A stretch of 64,000 bases of DNA from an uncultured Erythrobacter sp. (GCF_958304185.1 NZ_OY284436.1:238934-302933); one strand, 5' to 3'; positions 17,989 through 27,656 are shown, counted from the first letter of the stretch. The notes: generated by a model from the letters alone, not told the origin. Numbers and translations: made by a program.

Positions 17989-19125
17989 ATGGCGACAGCC
18001 ATGAACAGCCCCAAATCCCTCACCGCAGAGACCACCGCTCCGGGCCGCAAACGCAATGCCCGGCGGAGCAATGCCGCCCCGACCATCACCGATGTCGCCC
18101 GCGAAGCGAAGTGTTCGCCCATGACCGTCAGCCGCGTCATCAATGGCGAGGAGAACGTGCGCGAGGATACCAAGCAGAAGGTGCTGAGCGCGATTGCGAA
18201 GCTCAATTACGTCCCCAACCGCGCGGCGCGCTCGCTGGCGGCGGGATCGCAGCTGCGGATCGCATTGCTGTTCGACAACCCGTCCGCCTCCTACCTCAGC
18301 GAATTCCTGATGGGCGCGCTGGAGGAGGCGAGCCGCCGCGACATCTATCTGGTGGTGCAGGCCTGCGAGAACACCACCGAAGCGCAGAAGGTGATCAAGA
18401 AGCTGCTCGACGGCGGGATCGAAGGCTTCATCCTGCCTCCGCCGCTGTGCGACGATCAGAACGTGCTCGACCAGATCCGCGCCGCCGGCGGGATCGCTGT
18501 TGCGGTTGGGCCGGGCCGGGCGACCGGCAGCCACGGCGCGGTGCTGATCGACGAGTTCCAGGCCGCCTATGACATGACCCGGCACATTATCAGCCTTGGG
18601 CATGAACGCATCGGCTTCATCATCGGCAATCCAGAACAGGTGGCGAGCGGTCGGCGTCTGCTCGGCTATCGCTCGGCGATGGAGGAAGCCGGGCTGGCGA
18701 TTGACGAAAGCCTCATCGCGCAGGGCCAGTTCACCTATCGGTCGGGCATGGTTGCGGCCGAAAAGCTGCTCAACGTCAGCCATCGTCCCACCGCGATTTT
18801 CGCGTCCAATGATGACATGGCCGCCGCCACCGTCGCTATGGCGCACCGGCGGCATCTCGATGTGCCGGGCGACATCACGGTCTGCGGGTTCGATGATACC
18901 GAGCTTGCCAGCTCGATCTGGCCCGAGCTCACCACCATCCGCCAGCCGATCCGCGAAATGACCGCCGAGGCTGTCGCCATGATCGCCCGCGTGCACAAGC
19001 AGAAGCCGCGCATCGCCCGCGCCAAGGCTGAGCAGTTGACGCTCGCCTACCAGCTCATCCGCCGCAATTCCGATGCAGGGCCCAGCCTTGCCGCATCCTT
19101 CAGCAAGCCTCCCGGGAGCCCATGA
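17989..19125 (+). CDS. LacI-family transcriptional repressor, probable xylose/xylan regulator
   Basis: A 378-aa LacI-family protein. The helix-turn-helix is at residues 32-52 (TITDVAREAKCSPMTVSRVIN) with the hinge region following (YVPNRAARSLA), then a periplasmic-binding-like effector domain (IALLFDNPSASYL..., FASNDDMAAATVAMAHRR, ITVCGFDDTELASSIWPELTTIRQP). About 30 basic, presumably disordered residues precede the HTH, longer than usual. Position inside the xylan operon, upstream of xylD, and AGCGCT-centred palindromes before the island's operons make it the likely repressor of the whole island, comparable to Caulobacter XylR. No good Shine-Dalgarno precedes ATG 17989; ATG 18001 is an alternative. 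Confidence 0.93.
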   Translation: MATAMNSPKSLTAETTAPGRKRNARRSNAAPTITDVAREAKCSPMTVSRVINGEENVREDTKQKVLSAIAKLNYVPNRAARSLAAGSQLRIALLFDNPSASYLSEFLMGALEEASRRDIYLVVQACENTTEAQKVIKKLLDGGIEGFILPPPLCDDQNVLDQIRAAGGIAVAVGPGRATGSHGAVLIDEFQAAYDMTRHIISLGHERIGFIIGNPEQVASGRRLLGYRSAMEEAGLAIDESLIAQGQFTYRSGMVAAEKLLNVSHRPTAIFASNDDMAAATVAMAHRRHLDVPGDITVCGFDDTELASSIWPELTTIRQPIREMTAEAVAMIARVHKQKPRIARAKAEQLTLAYQLIRRNSDAGPSLAASFSKPPGSP

Positions 19126-20906
19126 CCGACATCCCCACCCCCCGCCGTCTGCGTTCGCGCGACTGGTTCGACAACCGCGAACGTATGGATATGACGGCGC
19201 TCTACCTTGAGCGATTCATGAATTACGGGATCACGCCCGAGGAACTGCAAAGCGGCAAGCCGATCATCGGCATCGCGCAATCCGGCAGTGACCTGAGTCC
19301 TTGCAACCGCATCCACATCGATCTGGCCAAGCGCACGCGCGATGGCATCCGCGATGCAGGCGGCATTCCGATCGAGTTTCCCGTCCACCCGATCTTCGAA
19401 AATTGCCGCAGGCCGACCGCCGCGCTGGATCGCAATCTGCTCTATCTCGGGCTGGTGGAGCTTTTGAACGGCTATCCGATCGACGGCGTGGTGCTGACCA
19501 CCGGCTGCGACAAGACCACGCCGAGCCAGATCATGGCGGCGAGCACCGTCGATATTCCGGCGATTGTGCTGAGCGGTGGGCCGATGCTCGACGGCTGGCA
19601 TGAAGGCGAGCTTGTCGGCTCTGGCACGGTGATCTGGCGCAGCCGCCGCAAGCTGGCGGCGGGCGAGATCGACGAGGACGAGTTCCTACGCCGCGCGACC
19701 GACAGCGCGCCGAGCGCGGGGCACTGCAATTCGATGGGCACGGCCAGCACCATGAACGCGGTGGCCGAGGCGCTGGGCCTTTCGCTGACGGGATGCGCCG
19801 CGATCCCTGCGCCTTACCGGGAACGCGGGCAGATGGCCTATCGCACCGGGCGGCGGATTGTCGAGATGGTGCTGGAGGACGTAAAGCCCTCGGACATTCT
19901 CACCCGCAAGGCGTTCGAAAACGCGATTGCCGCCGTCAGCGTGATCGGCGGTTCCTCCAACGCCCAGCCGCATATCATGGCGATGGCCGCGCACGCGGGC
20001 GTCAGCCTTGAGCCCGACATTTGGCAGAAGCACGGCTATGATCTGCCGCTGCTGGTGAATATGCAGCCGGCGGGCCAATATCTGGGGGAGCGGTTCCACC
20101 GCGCAGGCGGGGTTCCGGCGGCTTTGTGGGAGCTGATGCAGGCGGGCAAGCTGAATGGCGACTGCCTCACCTGCACCGGCCGGACGATGGCAGAAAACCT
20201 GGCAGGCGCCGAAAGCCATGACCGCGAGATGATCCGGCCCTTCGCCGATCCGCTGATCGACCGGGCGGGGTTCATGGTGCTGTCGGGCAATCTGTTCGAC
20301 TTCGCGATCATGAAGACCTCGGTGATTTCCGAGGCGTTCCGCGCGCGTTACCTTTCGCGGCCCGGCATGGAAGGCGTGTTCGAAGCGCGTGCGATCGTGT
20401 TCGACGGCTCGGATGATTACCACCACCGCATCAACGATCCGGCGCTCGGCATCGACGAGGACTGCATTCTGGTGATCCGCGGCTCGGGCGTGGTCGGCTG
20501 GCCGGGGAGCGCCGAGGTCGTCAATATGCAGCCGCCCGATGCGATGATCCGTGCGGGCAAGCAATGGCTGCCGACGCTGGGCGACGGGCGGCAATCGGGG
20601 ACGAGCGACAGCCCCTCGATCCTCAACGTCAGCCCCGAAAGCGCGGTTGGCGGGGGGCTGGCGTGGCTGCGGACGGGCGACATGATCCGCGTCGATCTCA
20701 ACACCCGGCGCTGCGATGCGCTGGTGGACGAGCTGGAAATCGCGCGGAGGCTCGCTGAGGAGACCTGCCCGCCGGTGCCCGAAAGCAAGACCCCGTGGGA
20801 GGAACTCTACCGCGAAAAGACCGGCCAGCTTTCGGAAGGCGGCGTGATGGAGTTTGCGCTTAAGTATCGGGGCACGGCGAAAAAGCTGCCGCGGCACAAC
20901 CATTGA
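19122..20906 (+). CDS. xylD: D-xylonate dehydratase (IlvD/EDD family)
   Basis: A 594-aa dehydratase very close in sequence pattern to Caulobacter XylD (shared blocks RSRDWFDN, MTALYLERFMNYGITPEEL, PVHPIFENCRRPTAALDRNL, SAGHCNSMGTASTMNAVAEALG, C-terminal KLPRHNH). It converts D-xylonate to 2-keto-3-deoxy-D-xylonate. Cys61, Cys129 and Cys202 match the iron-sulphur ligands of the family. The ATG overlaps the regulator's stop codon (ATGA at 19122-19125). In Caulobacter xylD is the last gene of xylXABCD; here it is separated from xylXBC and placed in the opposite-strand operon. Confidence 0.97.
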   Translation: MTDIPTPRRLRSRDWFDNRERMDMTALYLERFMNYGITPEELQSGKPIIGIAQSGSDLSPCNRIHIDLAKRTRDGIRDAGGIPIEFPVHPIFENCRRPTAALDRNLLYLGLVELLNGYPIDGVVLTTGCDKTTPSQIMAASTVDIPAIVLSGGPMLDGWHEGELVGSGTVIWRSRRKLAAGEIDEDEFLRRATDSAPSAGHCNSMGTASTMNAVAEALGLSLTGCAAIPAPYRERGQMAYRTGRRIVEMVLEDVKPSDILTRKAFENAIAAVSVIGGSSNAQPHIMAMAAHAGVSLEPDIWQKHGYDLPLLVNMQPAGQYLGERFHRAGGVPAALWELMQAGKLNGDCLTCTGRTMAENLAGAESHDREMIRPFADPLIDRAGFMVLSGNLFDFAIMKTSVISEAFRARYLSRPGMEGVFEARAIVFDGSDDYHHRINDPALGIDEDCILVIRGSGVVGWPGSAEVVNMQPPDAMIRAGKQWLPTLGDGRQSGTSDSPSILNVSPESAVGGGLAWLRTGDMIRVDLNTRRCDALVDELEIARRLAEETCPPVPESKTPWEELYREKTGQLSEGGVMEFALKYRGTAKKLPRHNH

Positions 20907-20922
20907 TGGAGGGGGGGCATTG

Positions 20923-21900
20923 ATGCGCCGTCTCGCCCTGACACTGCTGCTGGCCGCGACACCCCTCGCGGCGGAAGAACCGGCGCCGGGGAGCAACCCG
21001 ATCATCCGCGACCGCTTCACCGCCGACCCAGCACCAGTGGTGATCGGGGACCGCCTCTGGCTCTACACCGGTCACGACGAGGCGGGGGAGGGCGAGATGT
21101 TCAATATGAAGGAGTGGCTCGCCTACTCCACTACAGATATGCGGGAGTGGACCTACCACGGCCCGATCATGAAAGTGGCGGACTTCCGCTGGGCCTCCAA
21201 GGACGCATGGGCGGCGCAGGTGATCGAGAAGGGTGGGCGCTATTGGCTCTACGCGGCGGTCGAGCATGACGCGAGCAACCCCGGCAAGGCCATTGCGGTG
21301 GCGGTTGCAGACCGCCCCGAAGGGCCCTTCTCCGACGCCAAGGGCGCAGCGCTCATCAGCAACGACATGACCCCCAAGGGCACGCATAGCTGGGAGGACA
21401 TCGACCCCACCGTCTTCACCGACGCAGACGGCACCACCTGGATCGCGTGGGGCAACCGCCAGTGCTACATCGCCAAGCTCGGCGCCGACATGACCAGCAT
21501 CGACGGCCCGATCCACGAGATCACCCCGCCGCATTTCGAGGAAGGGCCGTGGCTGCACCAGCGGGGCGGGCTCTACTACCTCACCTACGCCTCACTCGAC
21601 CGCGCGACCCACACCGACGAGCGGGTGTCCTATGCCACGGCGACCGCGCTGGACGGGCCGTGGACTTACCGAGGCGAGCTTACCGGATCGGGGGAGGGGA
21701 GCTTCACCATCCACCCCGGCATCGCCGAATTCAAAGGCCAGTGGTATCTGTTCCTCCACAACGCCGCGCTGACCATCGGCGACCAGAAAGGCGCGCTCGG
21801 GCGGCGGGCGGTGACGGTGGAGCACCTCAGCTATGACGCGTATGGCCTGATGCGCCCCGTCACTCAGACCGCTGCCGGAGTGACCGCGCCCGCGCCTTAG
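20923..21900 (+). CDS. GH43 glycosidase (beta-xylosidase/arabinofuranosidase type)
   Basis: 325 aa from ATG 20923, which follows GGAGGGGGGG; an in-frame ATG inside xylD would give an unlikely longer form. A short signal peptide (RRLALTLLLAATPLAAEE) precedes a single five-bladed propeller. The GH43 triad is visible: Asp35 (FTADPAPVV), Asp161 (WEDIDPTVF) and Glu207 (FEEGPWLH). No accessory domain. It sits 16 bp after xylD at the end of the rightward operon and overlaps the convergent aldose epimerase by 4 bp, so no terminator fits between them. Whether it acts on xylose or arabinose linkages cannot be decided from sequence. Confidence 0.93.
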   Translation: MRRLALTLLLAATPLAAEEPAPGSNPIIRDRFTADPAPVVIGDRLWLYTGHDEAGEGEMFNMKEWLAYSTTDMREWTYHGPIMKVADFRWASKDAWAAQVIEKGGRYWLYAAVEHDASNPGKAIAVAVADRPEGPFSDAKGAALISNDMTPKGTHSWEDIDPTVFTDADGTTWIAWGNRQCYIAKLGADMTSIDGPIHEITPPHFEEGPWLHQRGGLYYLTYASLDRATHTDERVSYATATALDGPWTYRGELTGSGEGSFTIHPGIAEFKGQWYLFLHNAALTIGDQKGALGRRAVTVEHLSYDAYGLMRPVTQTAAGVTAPAP

Positions 21901-22742
21901 GCGACGCCGATCCGCAGGCTCAGGCTCACCGTCTCACCCGGCGCGCAGAGCGGCATCCCTCCGGCATTGGCGGCATCGGGCAGGTGGCTGACCGGCTCAA
22001 GGCAGAGGATCGCGGGATCTTCAGGCGCGTAGAGATGCAGCAGCCTCGCACCCTCGGCCGCCAGCGTGATCGTGCCGTGGTCATCGGTAACGGTCGCCGT
22101 GCCGTCACAGCCGGTGAAGCAATGGTCGATCAGCCCCGCAGGCAGGGCCGCCCCCGCTGAGAAATCGGCGAAATGCGCAGGCGGCAGGCTTTCCCCCGTC
22201 GGGATCAGATCCGCGCCGACCGCGACCACACCTGCCGCGGCAAACTGCACCCGGCTTTCCGGACGACGGCGCAGATAGGGGTGGAGGCCGAGGCCCGCAG
22301 GCATCAGCCGCTCTGACAGATTGGTCACTGACAGTGTGATCGCACACCTTGCATCGCTCAGCACGATCTGCTGGCGCGTCAGATAGGCCCACGGCCATCC
22401 CGGCGCTGCGCCGTCATGGCGATGCACCAGCGTGCAGTGGCCGGGGCCGTGGCTCTCCACCGCCCAAGCCGATTGCCAGCCATGACCATGGATGGCGTGG
22501 CGTTCGGGGAGGAAATTGCGCGCCAGCGCCACAGCCGCCCCCTCCCAATCGAACCGCCCATCGGCGATCCGGTTGCACCACGGCACCAGCGGGAAACACG
22601 CGGCATCGAGCGGGGAGCGCGAGCCCGGCGGCATCGCCCGCAGCACCGGCACATCGCCGCACGCCAACTCCGCGATCAGCCCGCCCGCATCCGGCAACAC
22701 CCGCGCGTGCCAATCGCCGCTCTGGAGAATAAGCTCGGCCAT
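21897..22742 (-). CDS. aldose 1-epimerase family protein
   Basis: A 281-aa mutarotase-fold protein with no signal peptide. Family landmarks: FPLVPWCNRIADGRFDW, HAIHGHGW (with the substrate-binding His), GLGLHPYLRR (catalytic His) and CLEPVSHLPDA (catalytic Glu). It would interconvert alpha and beta anomers of xylose or related sugars, feeding the xylose dehydrogenase. Last gene of the leftward xylX operon, 21 bp after the GH5 stop. Confidence 0.9.
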   Translation of the reverse strand: MAELILQSGDWHARVLPDAGGLIAELACGDVPVLRAMPPGSRSPLDAACFPLVPWCNRIADGRFDWEGAAVALARNFLPERHAIHGHGWQSAWAVESHGPGHCTLVHRHDGAAPGWPWAYLTRQQIVLSDARCAITLSVTNLSERLMPAGLGLHPYLRRRPESRVQFAAAGVVAVGADLIPTGESLPPAHFADFSAGAALPAGLIDHCFTGCDGTATVTDDHGTITLAAEGARLLHLYAPEDPAILCLEPVSHLPDAANAGGMPLCAPGETVSLSLRIGVA

Positions 22743-22763
22743 CGCCGGGAAACCTTTGTAAGA

Positions 22764-24086
22764 TCAGTCTGCAAGCGCGTTGGCGGCGTGGGCCCGGATC
22801 CGATCCTGCATCCCGGCGTCGCTATCGAATACGCCGTACCAGCCCTGCGGCTCGTGCGGCGGGTCGCCCATATAGGCGGCGTCGCCGGTGGCAAAGCGGA
22901 AATCGGAATGGGCCGCGCGCGCTTCGCCATTCCATGCCCAGAAGTTGCTGCCCGCGATCACCCCGCCGCTGCGCCAGCTGGCTTCGACCGCGTCGTAGAT
23001 GACGCCGTAATAGGCCTCACGGAAAGTGGTCGCGGCTTCAGGTGCATAGGCCTCACCATCGCGCGGGAAGCCGAATTCCTCGATCACCAGGGGCTTGCCG
23101 AGGCTCTCGGCAATGGCGACATGGGCGGCGATGTAATCGGCGACCTTGCGGCGGCCTGCGGGCCAGGTGCCAGCCAGATCGCTGCCTGCGACCCAGCCCC
23201 AGTTGAGCGGCCAGATATGGGCGGTGACATAGTCGACCTGCGCGTGCGCATCGGCGACCAGTTCCGCATCGCCATTGGTCGCCTGTGTGCCCTCCTGCCC
23301 GAGGCTCACCAGATGCCGCGGCGCGCCAGCGCGGATTAGCGCGGCGGTCTCGGCAATCCACGCGAGATAGGCCTCACGGTTCGCGGCAATCGCGGCCTTG
23401 CTGCCGCCCGGACGCGGTTCATTGGCGAGCTGCCAGCTCATGATTGCCGGGTCTTGCGCATAGGCCATGCCGTTCACGGAGTTGCGGCGGGCAAGCAGGC
23501 TGCGGATATGCTTGCGGTACAGCGCTACAGCATCCCGGTTGGCATAGATGGCTGCGGTGGCATCGGCGAAGGCGGGCCACGGATGCGCCGGATCGCCCAT
23601 GTCGATATATCTGCCGGTGGTGCGGTAGAGCAGGGTCTGCAAACCGCCCGACCACTCCCAGAAGTTCGACAGCACCAGCACCGCTGTCATCCCGCGCTTC
23701 GCGATCTGTGCGAGCGCGAAGTCGAGACCTGCGAACAGCGCCGCATTGGCGCTGCCATCGGGGCGGGTGAAGCCGGGCGTGATCGCATTCTTCAGCGGGC
23801 CTTCCTCGGCCGCCGCCATGATCCTGAGGTTGTTGATGCCGAGCGCGGCCAGCCGGTCAAGCTCACGGATTAGCCGCGCACGGTCGCCATATTCGGCATC
23901 AGCGCCCAGCCACGCCGCATACCACAGGTTCGCGCCGGTGATCCGGTAGGGCGCGTTCGCCCGGAGCAACTGCGTGCCTTCGCGGGTGACGAAGCTGGGA
24001 AGCGCGGTCTCGCCCCGCGCCGGAATGCTGCTGAGCGCCAGCGCACCCGCCGCTCCGGCAACGGCCTCACGGCGGGTCAGCTTCAC
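22764..24086 (-). CDS. GH5 (GH5_7-like) secreted glycoside hydrolase, mannanase-like
   Basis: A 440-aa protein. I place the start at GTG 24086, which overlaps the upstream TGA (GTGA) and gives a twin-arginine-like leader (KLTRREAVAGAAGALALSSIPARGE). The TIM-barrel motifs fit GH5 subfamily-7-type beta-mannanases: GANLWYAAWLGA, NNLRIMAAAEEG, NFWEWSGG, acid/base Glu223 in WQLANEPRP, nucleophile Glu337 in VIEEFGFPR. The subfamily call is from memory of the patterns. Co-transcription with the xylose genes suggests it helps attack mixed hemicellulose, or that its specificity differs from true mannanases. Confidence 0.88.
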   Translation of the reverse strand: MKLTRREAVAGAAGALALSSIPARGETALPSFVTREGTQLLRANAPYRITGANLWYAAWLGADAEYGDRARLIRELDRLAALGINNLRIMAAAEEGPLKNAITPGFTRPDGSANAALFAGLDFALAQIAKRGMTAVLVLSNFWEWSGGLQTLLYRTTGRYIDMGDPAHPWPAFADATAAIYANRDAVALYRKHIRSLLARRNSVNGMAYAQDPAIMSWQLANEPRPGGSKAAIAANREAYLAWIAETAALIRAGAPRHLVSLGQEGTQATNGDAELVADAHAQVDYVTAHIWPLNWGWVAGSDLAGTWPAGRRKVADYIAAHVAIAESLGKPLVIEEFGFPRDGEAYAPEAATTFREAYYGVIYDAVEASWRSGGVIAGSNFWAWNGEARAAHSDFRFATGDAAYMGDPPHEPQGWYGVFDSDAGMQDRIRAHAANALAD

Positions 24087-25996
24087 GGCGCGATGTCGAG
24101 GCCGAAGCCGGGGACGGGCATCCCGCCGCCATCGACCAGATTGACCACCGGCGCATCGGCCCAAGCATAGCGCACGCGGGTCGGCACCATGCCTTGCGGC
24201 ACCGCGATCACCATGCGGCTGCCATCAAGGCTGGCGAGCGCGAAGCGGCAGGTGCCCGGCGCAGCCTCGCACAGTTCCACGCCGAGCGGGTAGGGCCCGC
24301 CCTGCGCCTGCAACGCGCCTTCGATCCCGGTGAAGCTGACCATCACGTTTGCGCCCTCGCGCACAGCACGTTCGGGCATCGGCAGCTTGCGGCCATTGAA
24401 GGCTTCGGCCAGCCGCTTGCCCAGATCGTTCTTGTTGGCGGGGTGAATGTCGGTCGGTTCGCCAATGTCGATCGCGGTGACGAGCGCGGCATTGGCATCG
24501 GCGACGACGGCGCGGCGCTGTTCGTCGCGCAGCTGGCCCCAGCCGGATTCTGCCGGGGCAGAGCGGCGCTCGCCCCAATCGGCCAGTTGCACCACCAGCA
24601 TCCGGGTCTGCGGGCCGAACTGGCGGCGCCATCCGGCAAACAGGCTGGCTAGTTTGGCGTCATAGGCGGGCTGGCCCGCGTCGGATTCGCCCTGATACCA
24701 CGCCACGCCCGCGAGCGTCATGTGGCCGAGCGGCGCGATCATCGCGTTGTGCATCACGCCGATGCCCGCATTGGCATCCCACGGCGCGCGGGGCGGGACG
24801 TCGGTGACGCTGGTGGTCGCATAGTCCCAATTTGTGCCCAGCGGCACGCGCTCACCATTGGCGGCGGTGAAGGCCAGCCGCTCCGGCCCGGCAAAGAAGC
24901 CGCCGGTGTCCCACATATTGTTGGCCGCGATCAGGATGGTGTTTTCGCCCGCCTTCAGATGCTTGGTAGGCACGCGGTAGGTGCGCTCCACCCCCCAGCC
25001 AAAAGTGTAGCCGACCGGATGGCCGTTGACGAAGGTCAGGTCGAGATCGTCGATCGCGCCGATGGCCAACTGCCCGTCACCCTTGGCCTGTGCGGCGCTC
25101 AGCGTGATCGTCTGGCGCAGCCACACATTGGCGCGCGGATTGGTGGCGAGCCCGGTGCCCTTCCATTCGTTCCAGAAGGAGAATTGCGGGATCGGCTTCC
25201 AGTCGAGCAGCGCGGGATTTTTCCACGGCTCACGCCCGTTGTCCTGCGACCGCCACCAATCGAACCACTGCGGCACGAAGGCCTGGGCGGCGGCATAGGG
25301 ATCGCGGGCGTAGAGGGCGAGCTGATCGAGCGCGGCATGACCGTGGCGTTCGCGCGCGCCTTGCGGATCATACCACGCGCGCGCTGCGCTGCCGCCCCAG
25401 TTCGAATGGATCAGGCCGATGGGGGTGGCGGGGTCTTTCTGGCGCAGTGCCTTTGCCATGTAAAAGCAAGCGGCGGAAAAGGGCGCGACGGTCTCGCTGG
25501 TCGCAGCCGTCCAAGCGACCGGGCTGGCGAATTGCGCTTGCGGCAAAGGCGCGGTCGCCTTGGGAACCATCAGCAGCCGGATGCCATCATCGGCGGCGAG
25601 CCGCAGCTGGTTGTAGACATCGAGCGCCCGATCGACGGAAAGCTCCATGTTGGACTGCCCGCCGCACAGAAAAACATTGCCTATCAGGATGTTGCGATAG
25701 GTTGTTGAACCTGTGGAATCGCTGATGGTAAGGGTGTGCGGTGCGGCGGAGTTGGATTGCGCGGGCAAGGTCGCCAAAAACGCGCCATTGTCGTCGGATT
25801 CCGCGGTTGTTGCGCGGTTATCCAGCTGTAGTGTCACGGTTGTTGCCGGTTTTGCCCGCCCGGAGAGCGTCAGCGGCGCGCCTGCTTGCAGCACCATGTT
25901 GTCGCCAAATCCGGCGTCGAGGACCGGGTTGGAAAGGGCTGTCACGGGCCAGATGATCGCAAGAGTGACCGGCAAAGCCTTGAAAAGACAGTGCAT
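24083..25996 (-). CDS. SASA-family (CE20-like) carbohydrate acetylesterase
   Basis: A 637-aa protein with a signal peptide (LPVTLAIIWPVTALS). The SGNH/SASA catalytic pieces are split: Ser115 in LCGGQSNMELS near the N-terminus, then a long insertion with a jelly-roll-like segment (about 270-390, AKGDGQLAIGAIDDLDLTFVNGHPVG), then WYQGESDAG and Asp516/His518 in TDIHPANK. This split layout is what I recall for CE20 acetylesterases acting on xylan or xyloglucan. It would remove acetyl groups that block xylanases. Its ATG overlaps the preceding stop by one base (TGATG), and its own stop overlaps the GH5 start. Confidence 0.9.
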   Translation of the reverse strand: MHCLFKALPVTLAIIWPVTALSNPVLDAGFGDNMVLQAGAPLTLSGRAKPATTVTLQLDNRATTAESDDNGAFLATLPAQSNSAAPHTLTISDSTGSTTYRNILIGNVFLCGGQSNMELSVDRALDVYNQLRLAADDGIRLLMVPKATAPLPQAQFASPVAWTAATSETVAPFSAACFYMAKALRQKDPATPIGLIHSNWGGSAARAWYDPQGARERHGHAALDQLALYARDPYAAAQAFVPQWFDWWRSQDNGREPWKNPALLDWKPIPQFSFWNEWKGTGLATNPRANVWLRQTITLSAAQAKGDGQLAIGAIDDLDLTFVNGHPVGYTFGWGVERTYRVPTKHLKAGENTILIAANNMWDTGGFFAGPERLAFTAANGERVPLGTNWDYATTSVTDVPPRAPWDANAGIGVMHNAMIAPLGHMTLAGVAWYQGESDAGQPAYDAKLASLFAGWRRQFGPQTRMLVVQLADWGERRSAPAESGWGQLRDEQRRAVVADANAALVTAIDIGEPTDIHPANKNDLGKRLAEAFNGRKLPMPERAVREGANVMVSFTGIEGALQAQGGPYPLGVELCEAAPGTCRFALASLDGSRMVIAVPQGMVPTRVRYAWADAPVVNLVDGGGMPVPGFGLDIAP

Positions 25997-26880
25997 CAGC
26001 TCAGCCTCGCGCGGGCCTGCGCAAACCCGGCGACGGGCGCGGCGAAGGCAAACAGGCTCCCGGCGAGCGGCCGCTCCGCCATGTCCTGTTGGGACATATT
26101 TTTGGTCGCAGAAGTGACAAGACCCGTTTTGAAGTCTGTCCCGCCGAACGCCATTTTGGTGATGTCGCGGGCGGGCATCGGGATGGTCGCGACCAGCGCG
26201 CCATCAGGCGAAAAGCGCGCGACGCAGCTGCCATGATAGAGCCCGGTCCAGACGTGATCCTCCGCATCGACCACCGGGCCATCGGGGTAGGCGGTTGGGA
26301 AATGCGCCCCGGTATCAGCGAACAACCGCGCCTCGCCTACGCCGGTGGGCGAAAGGTCGGCGACCATGATTTTTTGGGCGATGGTATCGGTGAAGTAGAT
26401 CCGGTCCCCCTGCGCATTGACCGCAGGGCCATTGGTGATGGCGATCCCGCTCGGCCCGGCAGGCCGGATCTCGCCTCGGTCGAAGACATAGAACCGGCCC
26501 GACTTGGCCCCCTCGGCATCATCCATCGACCCGAACCAAACCCGCCCCCAAGGATCGGTGCAGGCATCGTTGAGCCGATTGGTGACGGGCTCTCCGGGAA
26601 CCGTAAAAAGCCTTGTGAAAGCTTGAGATTCCGGCGCGAAAATGTAGAGCCCGTCCTTCAACCCGCACAGCAATCCGCCCCCTTCAGCCGGGATCGCCCA
26701 GCCGATCTGGTCGGGCGCTTCGGTAAAGCCGTTGCTGCCGGTGGCCGGGTCAAAGTGCCACAGCCGCTTGCGCTTGATATCGACGAACCACACAATCGCC
26801 CGCTCTGCATCCCACAGCACGCCTTCACCCAGCAAGGTGTCGGCGGCGAGCACGGCGGTGACCGGCGGGGTCATCTCCAT
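25996..26880 (-). CDS. xylC: xylono-1,4-lactonase, SMP-30/gluconolactonase family
   Basis: A 294-aa six-bladed propeller similar to Caulobacter XylC. Visible landmarks: Glu19 in LLGEGVLWD (metal ligand), WFVDIKRKRLWHFDPATG, TNRLNDACTDPWGRVWFGSM, AITNGPAVN and YPDGPVVDAEDHVWTGL with the catalytic-site Asp. It opens xylonolactone to D-xylonate, the step between XylB and XylD. Cytosolic, no signal peptide. It overlaps the end of xylB by 10 bp; start could be ATG 26880 or 26874. Confidence 0.94.
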   Translation of the reverse strand: MEMTPPVTAVLAADTLLGEGVLWDAERAIVWFVDIKRKRLWHFDPATGSNGFTEAPDQIGWAIPAEGGGLLCGLKDGLYIFAPESQAFTRLFTVPGEPVTNRLNDACTDPWGRVWFGSMDDAEGAKSGRFYVFDRGEIRPAGPSGIAITNGPAVNAQGDRIYFTDTIAQKIMVADLSPTGVGEARLFADTGAHFPTAYPDGPVVDAEDHVWTGLYHGSCVARFSPDGALVATIPMPARDITKMAFGGTDFKTGLVTSATKNMSQQDMAERPLAGSLFAFAAPVAGFAQARARLS

Positions 26881-27656
26881 CCCGCGTCGACCCAGTAGTT
26901 ATGCGCTGTGCAATAACGCGCATCGTCCGAGGCGAGGAACAGCGCCATCGCGGCAATGTCGACCGGCTGGATGCGGCCATCAAGGCATTGGGCGGCAACG
27001 ATTTCCGCCTCACCCTCGGGCGAATACCACTGCATCTGGCGCGGGGTCTGGACGTTGCCAGGGATGATGGTGTTGACCCGGATGTTGTCCCGTCCCAACT
27101 CGCGCGCCAAGCTGCGGGTCAAGCCCTCAATCGCGGCCTTGGCGGTCTGGTAGATCACCAGATCCTTCAACCCCAGGTGCCAGCTGATTGAGCCCATGTT
27201 GACGATCGACCCGCCGCCCGCCGCCCGCATCGCGGGCACCACGGCCTTGGCGGCGAAGAACTGGTGCTTGAGGTTCACCGCCATCCGATCGTCCCAATAG
27301 GCCGGGGTGACATCATCCAGAGCATGGCGATCATCGCTCGCCGCGTTGTTGATCAGCACGTCGCAGCCGCCGAGCTTGGCGATCAGCTTTTCGATCTTGT
27401 GCCCGTAATCGGTGCAATCCGTGATGTCGCAGCGCAGGAAGTGCGGCGGGATTTCGGCATCAGCGAGCCGCCGGATGAGCTGTTCGCTCGGGCTTTCCTG
27501 AATGTCGACAAAGGCGACGGCCGCGCCTTGCCGGGCGAAGGCTTCCACCACCGCCTCACCAATGCCGGAGCCGCCACCGCTGACGATCACCTTGCGCCCG
27601 GTAAGGCTCGGGTAGATCGCGCTGTGCACGCCAGCGCTGCTCGAATGCGCGTCCAA
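26871..27656 (-). CDS. xylB: D-xylose 1-dehydrogenase (SDR family)
   Basis: A short-chain dehydrogenase closely resembling Caulobacter XylB: SAIYPSLTGRKVIVSGGGSGIGE, LINNAASDDRHALDDVTPAYWDDR, GSISWHLGLKDLVIYQTAKAAIEG with the Tyr-x3-Lys pair, IPGNVQTPRQMQWYSPEGEA and the end YWVDAGWR. It oxidises D-xylose to xylonolactone with NAD+. The start is uncertain: no ATG fits. I prefer TTG 27656, preceded by GGGGA; GTG 27629 is an alternative that would begin right at the homologous segment, and the frame stays open to 27761 inside xylX. Confidence 0.95.
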   Translation of the reverse strand: MDAHSSSAGVHSAIYPSLTGRKVIVSGGGSGIGEAVVEAFARQGAAVAFVDIQESPSEQLIRRLADAEIPPHFLRCDITDCTDYGHKIEKLIAKLGGCDVLINNAASDDRHALDDVTPAYWDDRMAVNLKHQFFAAKAVVPAMRAAGGGSIVNMGSISWHLGLKDLVIYQTAKAAIEGLTRSLARELGRDNIRVNTIIPGNVQTPRQMQWYSPEGEAEIVAAQCLDGRIQPVDIAAMALFLASDDARYCTAHNYWVDAGWR

